Positions 20,612-31,200 of a stretch of DNA of 64,000 nt are shown here, one piece after another. How positions within the stretch are numbered: position 1 is the first letter of the stretch; each line of letters opens with the position of its first letter. The notes beneath the pieces are model-generated. The model searched no databases. It was not told the DNA's origin and saw only the letters and a list, made by a program, of their open reading frames with translations. The DNA lies in the NCBI GenBank assembly GCA_026770025.1, contig JAMXDE010000033.1:310001-374000 (forward strand), written 5' to 3'. The DNA comes from Craspedostauros australis. Its lineage: Eukaryota; Bacillariophyta; Bacillariophyceae; Mastogloiales; Achnanthaceae. A program made the translations under genes and the position numbers.

Positions 20612-23158
20612 CTACATCTCTGCTGTGTTGGTATCCTGCTCTGCTTTGCTGTGATGCTCGTCCTTGCCAACGAACATGGCCACTTCGAATGTGTTCATGG
20701 TGGGTGCTGCTTCGGCTTTGCTGTTGTTGTTGCGAGGCTCAATGATGTCAGCTTTGCTCTTGCTGGGTTGCTTCTTTCTCTTCTCGTCTTTCTTCTGTTG
20801 CTCAGCCTCCTCATTGGCTATGGTTGTCTTAACGATTTGCTTCTCCAGCAACAGAATGAGGCTGCTGGTTGTTGGCAGATTCGTTTTCAGGCACTGCAGT
20901 CCACTGACAGCCATCACCTTGAGGGCATCATCGTACATACCTTTGATGTCGGGCTTGGCGTATTTGAAGCCAGCTGATTTGCCTTTGTTGCCTGTTGCAG
21001 TTGGTTTCTTGGTGGTCGCGCGGGTTGCCTCATCCTCCTCCAACACGAAGTCCGTGTGAGACACGGTAACGCCGATCTTGTTGCCGTCCTTGTCAAATTC
21101 AGTGAACGTTTGTTTCCGCACGTTCATGCTCAGGCCCTTGCGCTCCGTCACAAATTCGTCACCTCCTTTTGCAGCACAAATTGCGTAGGCAATCTGATGG
21201 TGGCGAACATACGCGCTAGCCACCTTGTCCAGCCCAAATTGTTTCCAACAGGTTCCACAAGCATTCCACAATGCCTCAGTGGTAAGCAATCGGCTTCCGT
21301 GGTACTCACCTTGATACGCTGACACATGTTTCGACATTGCTGGGAATATTGCATCGTCTTTCACATTCGTGATGGGAGAATTTGGTGGTTGCAGTCGTAA
21401 GTGCCATCCGCGACTGTCGAACTCCTCCTTGATGAACCTGAGCAGTTCCGTGTCTCTGTGTGGCCCCGCGCCATCCATCTGGTACCGAATCACCACGTTC
21501 TTGCCCGTTTCGGCCTTGATTTTGTTGGCGAGCGAATCCAGTGCAGGGATTTCTTTTTTGCGGAAGAATTTCTTGAGGCTGTACTTCGGCTTGGGCTTAT
21601 CACAATGACCATCTGTTTCCTTGCTGCCTGTGATCTCCAGTGGTTGAAAATACAATTTACCCTTCTCCCGAGAGATTTTCTCGGGATCAGGAAGGTGCTT
21701 GTACTTGGTCGGCGAGACCCAAGTTCGCTTGTACGTGGTCTTCTGCGCTCGGACCATGCGCCCAACACGTTCGAAGTTCACCTTATACGCCTTTCCTCCT
21801 TTCGCAAAACAGTTATTTGTTGGGGCAAATGCTGTTGATGCAATTGCCATGGTCTTGTCAATGTGACACTTGTGATGCACAGTCTGCTTCACAGGCTTAA
21901 CTCCCATCTGGGGCACATGTTTCAGATGCATGCGAGCGACAATGGAGTAGAACCATTTTTCGTCCATGTGGACAAGGACAACTTGCGTATTCTCAAACAG
22001 CTCAGCTGATTCCCAGAACACACAGAAGTCCTTAGCCCAGATGTCGCGCTTTGCTGTAGTGGTGCCATTGATCAGAGGGAGTATTGTTGTAGAACGGTAC
22101 TCACTGCCTTCCAATCCCATGACGAATTTGCGAATACACTTCGGACCAACGACTTGCGGGTTTCCGCTGCCTGCCAGTTTCCATGCAATTCTGTCCCACG
22201 AGATTGCGCCATTGCACCGTCGCAACACATCCTGGAGCTCAAATTGCAGGAAGGGACCACGCTCCAAACACAAATCAGCCAGCACTTTTGCGGATGCCAG
22301 CTCTTCCGGCGAAGCAGAGGCATAGGCAGAAGCGATTTCGTCGTTCTTGAACTGTTGCTCTGGATGTCGAAGACGTAGTTGTTTCTCGAAGGCTGCGCGC
22401 GGCGTGAAGTACTGTCGTTGCTTGATGGGACAGGTGAAGATGCTGCTGCCTGCGTCACTTCGCTTCTTGCATTCGAGCGTCTCCGTTTGGAATTTCAAAA
22501 TGTTGCGCCCTACTGTGGTGTGGTCGATACCCCATGCATGGGCGATCAATTTCGTGTTGGCTGGAATCGCACCCAAATTGAAATAGAGAACAGTGTAGTT
22601 CCGATTGTCTTCTTTGTCAAGGCGTTTGCTAGGATTACCAGGCTTAGAAATACTACGCCCTCCATCCTTTCGCAACCATCCTTTTGTTTTCGCGCCTTTC
22701 TTCATCTGCTTCGTGAGCTGGGCGATTGCTGTTGCTTTCTGACGCCGCGAGACCTCGAGAAAAGCGGCGATTTTGGCTTCTTGCGATTCTGTGGTAGTTG
22801 GGGATGGTGTGGTGGGCTTAGTCTTGTTGTTGACACGCACGGCAGCGGCGGAGTGATGCTGGGGAGAAAGGAGGGAAGGCTGAGCAAGGCCACCAGCAGT
22901 GCGAGTCCGTGCGAAGGTAGCGAGGCTGTGTGGTGTGCACAGATCCTCGCGAACAACATACATTCGGCTCTGCCCCATCACTGGGGTCACCATGATCATC
23001 TCCACCTCTCCTGGTGCAAGAGGCCCATCACGTTTGACAGTAGCGCCCTGAACAGTCAGCTTCATTGCAAACTCAACATGACATACGCCCAGGTCATGGA
23101 CCCTGCCACTTGAGCTCTGGTGGGGTGCCACCTTCACACAGTCGCCAGCGCGCAGCAT
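20612..23158 (-). CDS. Mariner-like (Tc1/mariner superfamily) transposase
   Basis: Single open frame of 848 residues from the ATG at 23158. The DDE-fold core is intact: HMDEKWFYS (first Asp, near 21960), YQMDGAGPH (second Asp, near 21476) and LQPPNSPITNVKDD (third acidic residue, near 21358). The second and third are 38-39 residues apart, as in the plant/stramenopile DD39D mariner group. An N-terminal helix-turn-helix-like part (NTKLIAHAWGIDHTTVGRN) precedes it. At 848 residues it is about twice the length of a standard mariner transposase: there is an extra N-terminal domain of about 120 residues and a Lys-rich C-terminal tail. The catalytic residues are present and there is no internal stop, so it may be recent or domesticated. 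TA-flanked mariner-type terminal repeats were not found close to the gene. Confidence 0.85.
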   Translation of the reverse strand: MLRAGDCVKVAPHQSSSGRVHDLGVCHVEFAMKLTVQGATVKRDGPLAPGEVEMIMVTPVMGQSRMYVVREDLCTPHSLATFARTRTAGGLAQPSLLSPQHHSAAAVRVNNKTKPTTPSPTTTESQEAKIAAFLEVSRRQKATAIAQLTKQMKKGAKTKGWLRKDGGRSISKPGNPSKRLDKEDNRNYTVLYFNLGAIPANTKLIAHAWGIDHTTVGRNILKFQTETLECKKRSDAGSSIFTCPIKQRQYFTPRAAFEKQLRLRHPEQQFKNDEIASAYASASPEELASAKVLADLCLERGPFLQFELQDVLRRCNGAISWDRIAWKLAGSGNPQVVGPKCIRKFVMGLEGSEYRSTTILPLINGTTTAKRDIWAKDFCVFWESAELFENTQVVLVHMDEKWFYSIVARMHLKHVPQMGVKPVKQTVHHKCHIDKTMAIASTAFAPTNNCFAKGGKAYKVNFERVGRMVRAQKTTYKRTWVSPTKYKHLPDPEKISREKGKLYFQPLEITGSKETDGHCDKPKPKYSLKKFFRKKEIPALDSLANKIKAETGKNVVIRYQMDGAGPHRDTELLRFIKEEFDSRGWHLRLQPPNSPITNVKDDAIFPAMSKHVSAYQGEYHGSRLLTTEALWNACGTCWKQFGLDKVASAYVRHHQIAYAICAAKGGDEFVTERKGLSMNVRKQTFTEFDKDGNKIGVTVSHTDFVLEEDEATRATTKKPTATGNKGKSAGFKYAKPDIKGMYDDALKVMAVSGLQCLKTNLPTTSSLILLLEKQIVKTTIANEEAEQQKKDEKRKKQPSKSKADIIEPRNNNSKAEAAPTMNTFEVAMFVGKDEHHSKAEQDTNTAEM

Positions 23159-24981
23159 GCTTGCAAGGTGAAGAGTACAGTGATTGCAGGGTGATGTGTG
23201 CTGTGTTGGTGGAGGCTGCAGTGTACTTCAAAGGGGCATCGCGACGCACACCAGAATCACGAGGACAGCAACACAGCGCACCGCATCATCAGCCATCGAA
23301 GCACAGCACGGCGCAGCGCGTCACAGGGGGCATGGGCAACATTGGATGGTCACAAGGTGCATTGTGTCGTCCGCTCTCTCCCATGTGGACAGTCACAGTC
23401 ATTCTACATTGTTGTACAATCAGTGGCTACAAGCAACAGAGAATCAACAGCAGGTCGTCCCAGATGTGCAATGTTTCCGTTGTCCATTTTGTGAGGTCAG
23501 TTTTGTTGTTGTGGAATGGAGGCGCAATTTGGGACTCGAAAAGTGTTCCCATTGGTTGCCACATTCGGTAGATTTGTGGTTAATCTCCGTGGCCCCCAAC
23601 AGCAAAAACTGTTTGAGAACACCAAACACAACACAACAACGCGACAATGGAGAAACACAACAAAACTCCTCAAGCGCCGTCGAACGGCATCATCGGCACT
23701 GCGACAACCAGCGGCCCAGTGTAAGATCCGAGGGAATAGGCGGAACCGCCATGGAAAGATTGGTGGATGAGCGAGAGGGGGATGCCATCGTGGTTGATTT
23801 GGGGCCGTGGCAGGCCCACGCGCACACGACACGATTCGGAGGAACATCAGCTCATTGGATATGGTCTCTGCCTGGAATGCACAGGCCATTCCAACGACTA
23901 TTGATGGGCAAGGCGTATCCAAGAGGATACGATGAAGATTCACACGAAGTTTGAGGGTCGGGGGTGGCCTGGAAGGTGCCCTCCGCAAGAAACAAGTTGA
24001 GGGCAAGAGTTTTTTGGTGGGTGGCGGCGGACCCATCACATGACTTCGGTGGTGATGGGTGCCGTTCACAAGTCAACCAAATCGCCAAGCCACTCATACA
24101 AGATGTGTTCGGAATCAACTCAAGATGGCTATGACGAAGTATCCTGCGCAGATACGGTCTGGAAGAGGCTGCAGCCTGGGATGCACAAAAAATGGTTTTT
24201 TTGGGGTGTCGGAAAAACATCATGATGGCATCATCACATGGAGATGTACCTTTGGAAGTACGAACTCCCCACCCATTATGAACACATCAGTGTGTCGCCA
24301 GAGAATGTGGGAACGCATGAGGGGCATGTGGAGGAGCTGCAAGGATCGTATCGACGAGATACGGATCCAAATCCGAACGGCATCAGCATCGAAATCGTGT
24401 TTTCAAAAATTCTGCTTTTCAGTGCAGGGACAGTTTGGAGTATGAGATGAGCCTATCTGCGCAGGATCTTCATGGAGTGGATAGATGGGGGGTATCCGGA
24501 GCCAGTGTGGTGCGCAGATTGTGAAAATGCCAGGGATGATAATGATGATCATGGGTGCTGAAGGTAGGGCAGCATGGTGGCACCCCGAATTTTTCGCACC
24601 CACCACCTGACAGACAGCAAGCCAAAACGACATTAAAAATAAAGTCCATACAAATTTAACTTCAATATTCAGAATCACTGATAGACACTCGTCCGGATGC
24701 ACTGTTTATTTTTAATTTTAAACGATGTGTTGTTGAGATATAACATCATAAGCAGTTGTTTGGATGGTTTTGGGTGTGCTCTATTTTAGTCTAATTTATC
24801 ACGACTCATCACGAGTAAAACTCAAAAAACACTCCACAACTAGTGTTATCGTTGGTGCATCAACTGCGACCTGGAGGTCGTACGAGCACAAACGCTATTC
24901 CTCAAAGCACAAATTCATGACATATGTACGCACGCGCTTTCATTTTGTGTTATCATAATGCACTCCATTATATGCATTAAG
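23159..24981. other. Intergenic region between transposase and ArfGAP paralog 2 tail
   Basis: No recognised gene. Contains a hairpin with a 9-bp stem (ACCCATCAC at 24031-24039 and GTGATGGGT at 24052-24060) and, near its right end, the second 56-bp inverted repeat (24831-24886). Overlapping frames at 23184-24069 are on both strands and carry no known motif. Confidence 0.5.
24831..24886 (-). repeat. 56-bp inverted repeat, right copy
   Basis: Reverse complement matches 17689-17744 at 53 of 56 positions. It lies 95 bp downstream of the stop codon of ArfGAP paralog 2. Confidence 0.75.
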
Positions 24982-27083
24982 CTATGATTCGATGGAGCTA
25001 TTGGAAGATAGCGTTTCGGCTGATGTGCTCTGATCGGCTTTCAAAGCGTCCATCTCGTCTTGCAGGATGGAGGATTGCCGTTGGTTGAGCTTGGACCTCA
25101 CCAGTCCTTCCTCCCTCGCGAGCCATTCCAACGTGGACGATGACAGCGCAGATCGTTTCTTGACGGGTTCCGCTCGACCGTTGTTCGCATTGATCATCGT
25201 CGCATTTTTCATGCCCAAACCGCCAGCGGAAGGCAGGGAGAAGGTTGCGTTCTGGTCAGCGGACGAACGAGATCTCTGCATTGTCGTCCCTCGCCTTCTT
25301 CCGTTCACGGACAATGATTCCAAGTCATTGTTGGAAGCGGTTTGCGTGCCCGGTCGGAGCGGGAGGCCATGGTGCCGTTGCATTTGTCGACGGCTGGTGC
25401 TGCCGACGTGCTCACTGCTGCCGAGGCTGCCGCCGTTCTGCTGTCTCTGGCTTCTGCGGAGTCGCGCACGATCCGCACGAGACATGTTGGCGGTGTCGAC
25501 GCCCATCGGAGCACCACCCAACCCCAGAAGGTTGTTTCTTTCATTGCGATCGTGCTGCTGTTGCTGTTGCGCCGCCTTATTGTCAATCTCGTCCATGCTT
25601 CGAGAACGGCGCATGTTCCCTCCGACTCTCAGGCTGGGAGCACCATTCGTCGTACCAGCCTCCGACCATTCCCCGTTGCTACGCCTTCTTCGCATGCTCC
25701 TGTCCATGCCCTCCCTGGGCTTCGAGCGGTCGCTCTGCCGTCTGGTCGAGTGACGGCTGGCTCCGCCCAGCGAATCATTCGACGGGCTGCGTTTCATCGT
25801 TCGCTGCGAGCTGGGTTTTGCTTGTGAACGTTGCTCACCTGGACTTCCTCCGTGGGCGCTATTGGCTTCGAGCACCATCCGAGAAGCGGCGTGATGGTTC
25901 CGCCTCGTTCCTCGTCGGCTGCGACTGCGACTTCGGGACCGCGGTCGTCCGCTGGCCGTGGACGCGCGGGAATATCGGCTGCGATCGTCGTCGTCATCGT
26001 CGTCCTTGCGATTGCTGCCCGCGACATAGTAGTCGTTGCTGTTGCTGCAGACACTGCCGGCACCGCTGTATTGATCGCGGCCCATGTTTCTGTTCGTCCT
26101 GCGCGATGACGCGGAACTCACGCGGCTAGCGCAATCGTCGTTGTCCGTTGAAGTTGAGTCAAAGGAGCTGTTGCGTGATGGGGGTCGAGACGATCCGCCG
26201 CGACGGTGCTGGCTTGCGCCCAAGCCACGATCGCGTTTGGAACTTCTGGTGTGGGTGCTGCTCGCCGACAACTTCCTCATTGAGGCGCTCTTCGACAAGA
26301 CCTTGGTGGTCGTGGTCGCGGTCGTTGACGCCGTCGTCGGGCTCGATTGTTGTGCATTTCTGGGCCCAGAGATCTCAACTTCGTAATCAGTGCCATCGTT
26401 GACATTGTTAGTCGTGTTGTTGCTGTTGTTATTGCTTTCGTTGCGTTCGGACTTGCCATCACGTCCGTTGGATGGTCGGTCAGTCGCACCGTTGGCGCTG
26501 GATCTCCTCGACCTGCCTTTTGCGCGGACGCTTCTGGAGCGGGATCGTGGCCGCTGATGATGGGTGGAGTTGTCTTGCGAGGAGAGATTGCGTCTCGATT
26601 GCCGCACGGACCTTCCCGCATCCTTCATGGAGGGTCTTCGTCTGCTGGAAGACCGAACAGACTTGTTGTCGAGATCATCCTTGTCATCGCGACGTGCCTT
26701 GCCCTCCTCCTGTGAACGACCTCCAATCGACGAACGACGCGGGTTCTGCGAATGAAGAGGTGGTGGTGGTGATCTGCTGCCGCTGGTATTGGAATCGTTG
26801 CTGCGACGACGCGAAGCGCGATGGCGGTGCGTGGAAGCACGCAGGTCGTTGTTCTGGTTAGCATTAGTGGCTGCACCGCGTTCGCCCCGGACATCACGTT
26901 CTTGGCTGCTGCCGCCGCCCGTGGACGATCTGCGCATCAGCTGTGGCTTGCCACCGCGATCCCTGTTGCGGTCGTGCGCTGTGGAGGCCAGCACGTTGCG
27001 CGCGGATGCTGGTCGTCTCGAGGAGGTATTGCCGGATGGCGCTGCCTTGGATGTCGACCCTGTCAATGATGATCGCCTTGACG
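24982..27083 (-). pseudogene. ArfGAP paralog 2, 3' portion (cut off by Copia insertion)
   Basis: This is the C-terminal Ser/Arg-rich tail of the gene whose first part lies at 36560-38037. The frame is open from the insertion point to the stop at 24982 (about 700 codons) and continues the 5' part exactly in phase when the element 27089-36559 and one copy of the CTGGC duplication are removed: 954 nt of exon 2 on one side plus 2102 nt here, added to the exon-1 phase, give a whole number of codons. It shares SRNSSFDS and SR-dipeptide motifs with paralog 1 and has short Gln runs (AAQQQQQHD). Stranded here it has no start of its own. The absence of stops or indels in 2.1 kb shows the break is recent. 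Confidence 0.85.
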
Positions 27084-27088
27084 CTGGC
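27084..27088 (+). repeat. Target-site duplication CTGGC, left
   Basis: Five bases flanking the 5' LTR, identical to 36560-36564. Confidence 0.9.
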
Positions 27089-27979
27089 AGTTACAACATG
27101 AGGCCTTGGACATCCGACAGCAGGACACTCTTCGGAGTTTCCTTGTAATCGGATTAGTCCAATTTGACAATTTCCCCCCAAAAATATTTGGTCTTGGTTT
27201 TCTCACGACTGTCCGCCAACGCGAAGCGCGTACCCCTGGGTACGAACCAAGACCAAGTGAGAATTATCAAGCTACAAGGGATTGGAGACTACCAATCACA
27301 GATGCCTGTCAAGAGGTTCATTGCAGCTTATGTTTGAATCACAAGAGTGATTGCATCGAACTGCAAAGACTGCTTGGCTGTAAGATCCCAGCCCTTGACA
27401 TGATTAGCATGATAGAAGAAAGGGTCATGCCCAACAGCTCTCTGCTGCTCAGCAACGAACCAAGATCAACAGGAGAACATGGGATGATCAAAGAGTCGAT
27501 ACACTGCAAGAAGGGAGTGAAACAAGGCACACAACCAAGTGTCTTGCCCCACAGAAAACACAACGATGTCTGCAGGAAATCTCCTGCAAACAACACTGCC
27601 AAGAAACATGTCCTGCATGATTGTTGCCTCTTCATTGTCTTCATCATCATCTTCATTGTCTTCATCAACTTAATCATAAAATGCAAAAGTTCACAACTCA
27701 AAACACTCTTCAAACACAGTACAAATCAATTGCATTCACTCTCGTCTTCCCATCGTAAACTCTGACACCAAACGACTTCATCAGTCGGTCCGAGTTGCGA
27801 CATTGAACGCTTGCTCAAGGCAACGCAACAAACAATTTTCTCACAGCAACAAAAACACAAAGTCCGTCCCTATTGTCAACAACAACAACAACAACAACAA
27901 ACGATCCAATCCGGATTTGTTCCATCTACGGGGACATCTCGGACACGCGAAAAACGACGCGAACTAACGCAATTTAACT
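27089..27979 (+). repeat. 5' LTR
   Basis: 891 bp, identical to 35669-36559 (constant offset 8580). Contains a 12-bp inverted repeat (TTGGTCTTGGTT at 27188-27199, AACCAAGACCAA at 27245-27256) with a second palindrome (CGTACCCCTGGGTACG) in its loop, and a (CAA)n run near its 3' end at about 27878-27901. Frames of 219 codons inside it begin without ATG and have no recognisable product. Confidence 0.95.
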
Positions 27980-27994
27980 GGTAGCTGCGAGTGG
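27979..27994 (+). promoter_or_regulatory. Probable primer-binding site
   Basis: Begins TGG directly at the LTR boundary (TGGTAGCTGCGAGTGG), as expected for pairing with a tRNA 3' CCA end. Which tRNA was not determined. Confidence 0.5.
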
Positions 27995-28257
27995 TTCTTC
28001 GAATCCACAAACTACGCTTCCTCTGCTACAACGCAACGCAGCGAATATCCCTGACTACCCAAGCGAAACAAGAAGCTGGAGTAGTCCAGACTACCAACCG
28101 CTGTTCACGAAACAGCCCACCAACCATCGCCGGAGCTCAGAATCCTGTGCACACCTTCCGCCAGGAAGTTGGATCCCAGCACGCGGCGACAACGATATCG
28201 ACAACAAGCAGACAAGATCTGCCACCTGCAAGGCACACGCTCAAGAAGTGAATCAGC
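27995..28257 (+). other. Retrotransposon leader
   Basis: Untranslated leader between primer-binding site and Gag start. A short frame ends at 28251 just before the Gag-Pol ATG; no function is assigned. Confidence 0.5.
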
Positions 28258-31200
28258 ATGACTGATGCCAGCAAGGACACGGTGCTGCCTGGCGAGACCG
28301 CAGCAGCAGAACAAACCGATCGAACGGAAATCCAACAGCATGATGATGATGGAGTGGATCTCCGTGAGGCCCGTCTGAAGCAAGACGAGGCCCAGCTCAA
28401 CGAAGCAAAGGCCCAGCTCGAAGCAGCACAAGCCATACTGGCTGAAAGAGAGGCCAATCTCAAGCAACGTATGGAGGCATACGAAGGACTGATGAAGTCG
28501 GATCCTGCGACCCCAGGAAGCATCCTTGGTGCCAGCAAACTCATCAGTGAGATCATGTCACCCATCATGATGAAGGGGCTGGACGACGTCTCGGAGCCCA
28601 ATGACGAAGGCAACCGCAAGAACGACAAGCCAAAGAACGACGACATCGACGATGACAGGAGCAAGGACAACGATGCCAGCGACATCTCGGACGATGATGA
28701 CGATCTCTTTGGTGGAGGTGGCGGAGACGACTCCGGAGACGACAGCGACCCAAGCGATGATGATGGTGGCGGCGGAGGCGGGAACGGACCCTCAGCTGGT
28801 CGAGGAGGCAAGGTTGGCAAGAAACCGACCAAGCCCATCATGGGAGGAGTCTGTGCCGAGGAACGTCGGCACATGGCCTGGACTGGTGGGGCACCGAAGG
28901 CAGACTGGAGCGGATTGGTGCGCGAGAAGAAGCGATACCACCATCCGTACCAACGACGCCCTGCCAACAGCTGTGCTGAATCCAAGATCCAAGTCACCAT
29001 GGAGAAAGGAATCAGCCCACGCTACAAGCGCGGCGACGATCTTCTCAACTTCCTCTCCGAGCTGAAGGAAGAGTGTGAGATGAGAGGAATCGATGCCATC
29101 ACCTACGTCCGAAGCCCAGTGGACAAGACCAAGATGGTGAGCATCTTTGACAACTCAGGTATCTACACCTCAGACAATGTCATTGATACCATCAACGACC
29201 ACCAGGACCTCTACGACGCGTACGATCGGTACAATATGATGACGGCATACCGCCTCTTCAAGGGATCCGTGGACCAGGACCTCTTCCGCAAGACCAGTGG
29301 ACGAGCCCAACCCGAGTACAACCATGACATCCGCATGCTCGTGGTTGAGCTGGTGATGGGCAGCGATCCATCCACCAACGACAAGTACGAGCGCATCAAG
29401 GAGCAAGTCCGACATCTCAAACCCAACAAGTTTCCGGGAGAGAACATCGAGCTCATGTGCGACAAGTTGGACACCTGGTGCACGCAACTCGAGAAGGCCA
29501 ACGCATTCGATGATAACCTCCTGCTCAACATCGTCAACAACTTCCTCGATGCAGGTGGCCCAGGTGGTCATGGAGAGAAGTTTCGGCATGATCTCCATGA
29601 CATGTCATCGCTCCTCAACGATCTCCTGATGAAGACCAGGCTGATGGACCGAGAACCAGCAAAGCGTCTCCTCCTCCAACACAAGATGACATGGCGCAAC
29701 ATTTGCCGTAAGGCTGTGTTGCTCTACAACATCGAGGTGGAAGACGGACGCTGGCATGCCCACCAACGCACAAAGGACCGATCCATTCCTCGCCATGGCG
29801 CTCATGCGGCAGCAACCTTGGACCAAGACATCAGCCAAGCCTGGACGCTCATCCAGTCCAGCAAAGGCAACTCCCAAGTCGCTGTCAGCTGCTACAACTG
29901 CGGCAAGCCTGGTCACATCAAGGCCAACTGTCCACTGCTTGGAAATCGGAAGCCCAACCAAGGGAGGAAGACGAACAAGAAGATTGATCGTGGCCAATCG
30001 CGAAAGAACTCGTGGAAGACCACACCACCTCGCAAAGGAGAGCCCCAGAAAAAGCTCATGGACAACAAGACGTATCACTGGTGTGCCAAGTGCAAGCACT
30101 GGCGCATCTCTCATGGTACATCGGAGCACCAAGAGAACTTTGGGGGCAGGAAGGAGGCCCAAGGCAATCTTGCAATCGACCCTTCGGCATGGATGTGCAT
30201 GATGGAGACAGAACCAACCAACCAAATTGGATTCTGGAAACATCTGCAACACATGCTTACATGGATCCTGCAGTTTGTCCTCACGACCAACCCATCCCTC
30301 ATCTTCGGCCTGGTCCAGATCATCCTCCTCGGACTCCTCCATGAATGGAAAACAGTGGCCATCTTCTTGTGGTTAGGGACAGCAACCGTCCTTGGCTACT
30401 TACATGGTAGACCATCGGACGATCCCAAGCACCCACCACGAGCACATCTTCGACATGCAAAGGCTCGTTGGAACAAGGCTCGGAAGAAGCGTGGACGCCA
30501 CAACAAGAGACCAGCGTATGTGGATCCGCATTATCCGATGCGCCTTCGCAACGACAATCGCTTCACACGCAATCCATCCGGACTGTACGAGGAGCTCTTC
30601 GCAGATGGATCCTTCCAACGTTTTCTTCGCGACCGAGACCGCGAACACCAACACAATGGCCATCACGGATCTTCCACTCCCACATCAGAACAAGCCCGAG
30701 AGGATTTTGACCCAGGAGAACCCATCGGCAGACATGACTGGGACATTCCAATCCCAAAAGCCGTCTCTGAGCAAGCCATCAGGCTCATCAGTATGCTTCG
30801 GAGCTTCTTCGTCCTGGGACATGAGCGTGACATCACTGACCAACTCTTTGGTGCAATGGCAATCAACGTTCCACCCACATCAAGAGCTGGCAGACTCCTC
30901 TCCCTGATGGATACTCCGCATGGCCAGAACGAAGGCCAGTCCACCTTTCAAGTCATCTGGGACAGCGGAGCGTCGGTGTGTGTCACAAATGACATTCGGG
31001 ACTTCGTCGGACGAGTGGAAACGCCACACAAGCCCATCTTCCTCAGCGGCTTTCTCAAGCGCACGCAAGTCACCAAGCGCGGCACCGTGGAATGGGCCAT
31101 GTTGGACAAGAAAGGGAACCTTCGATACATCCGACTTCCAGCCTACTACATCCCATCCTCGCGAGTGAAGCTCTTGAGCACCACTTGTCTTCTGCGCGAA

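Noticed and set aside
20612-23158. Host DNA-binding protein instead of transposase
   Set aside because: The DEKWF, DGAGPH and QPPNSP motifs are diagnostic of the mariner catalytic core.
17689-24886. Calling the whole interval a mobile element with a CACA target duplication
   Set aside because: A 4-bp match is weak, no transposase with such ends is known to me, and the segment holds a housekeeping gene. It is kept as a finding, not a feature.
27106-27765. 219-codon frame in each LTR, plus an antisense 124-codon frame
   Set aside because: No ATG at its start, no motif, and it exists only because the LTR happens to be open. The same frame recurs in the 3' LTR.
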